This document shows positions 6,276 to 6,297 of a DNA stretch of 6,297 bases, piece by piece. The position numbers and the translations under genes were made by a program. The stretch spans positions 1-6,297 of the forward strand of contig SLHB01000036.1 in NCBI GenBank assembly GCA_007136375.1. The letters run 5' to 3'. This DNA is from Candidatus Hydrogenedentota bacterium (GTDB lineage Bacteria > Hydrogenedentota > Hydrogenedentia > Hydrogenedentales > SLHB01). Each line of letters opens with the position of its first letter. Position 1 is the stretch's first letter. The notes under the pieces were generated by a model that worked only from the letters and a program-made list of their open reading frames with translations, made no database searches and was not told where the DNA came from.

Positions 6276-6297
6276 GCGCCAGCCCCAGGCCCAAGGC

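Overview
The window is GC-rich (by eye well above 60%) bacterial DNA with strong GGAGG-type ribosome binding sites, four plus-strand genes and one minus-strand gene. A short exported DUF1080 protein together with large exported TPR proteins is typical of environmental PVC-type bacteria (Planctomycetota, Verrucomicrobiota) or Hydrogenedentota. This placement is an inference from gene style only; no marker gene settles it.

Layout. Bases 74-715 encode a small secreted protein of the 3-keto-disaccharide hydrolase (DUF1080) family, closed by a clear Rho-independent terminator at 787-830. On the opposite strand, converging on that terminator, is arfB (845-1270), a GGQ-type peptidyl-tRNA hydrolase that rescues stalled ribosomes. 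A roughly 350-base non-coding stretch (1271-1624) follows, with an AT-rich patch that probably drives the divergent genes and a leader with three consecutive stem-loops. Then come three co-directional genes: an exported TPR protein (1625-3337), a cytosolic homocysteine S-methyltransferase family enzyme (3486-4478), and a second exported TPR protein (4605-6275). The gaps between these three (148 and 126 bases) contain stem-loops but no further genes.

The two TPR proteins are diverged paralogues. Both carry a signal peptide, the same aspartate-proline/cysteine/tryptophan block, and eight histidines in nearly the same spacing. Most of these histidines recur at 34 residues, the period of a TPR repeat. 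Each protein also has a CxC-type cysteine motif, but at opposite ends: just after the signal peptide in the first and at the extreme C-terminus in the second. I recognise the HMPxHI block from memory as recurring in uncharacterised bacterial TPR proteins, but I know of no function. A metal- or ligand-binding envelope protein pair is the most interesting reading, and it is inference.

How the genes work together is not obvious. The DUF1080 protein fits sugar breakdown outside the cytoplasm, ArfB is housekeeping translation rescue, and the methyltransferase belongs to methionine or methyl-group metabolism. The methyltransferase sits between the two TPR paralogues, so a link is possible but not shown by the sequence. 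I found no tRNA, rRNA, CRISPR array, insertion sequence or origin.
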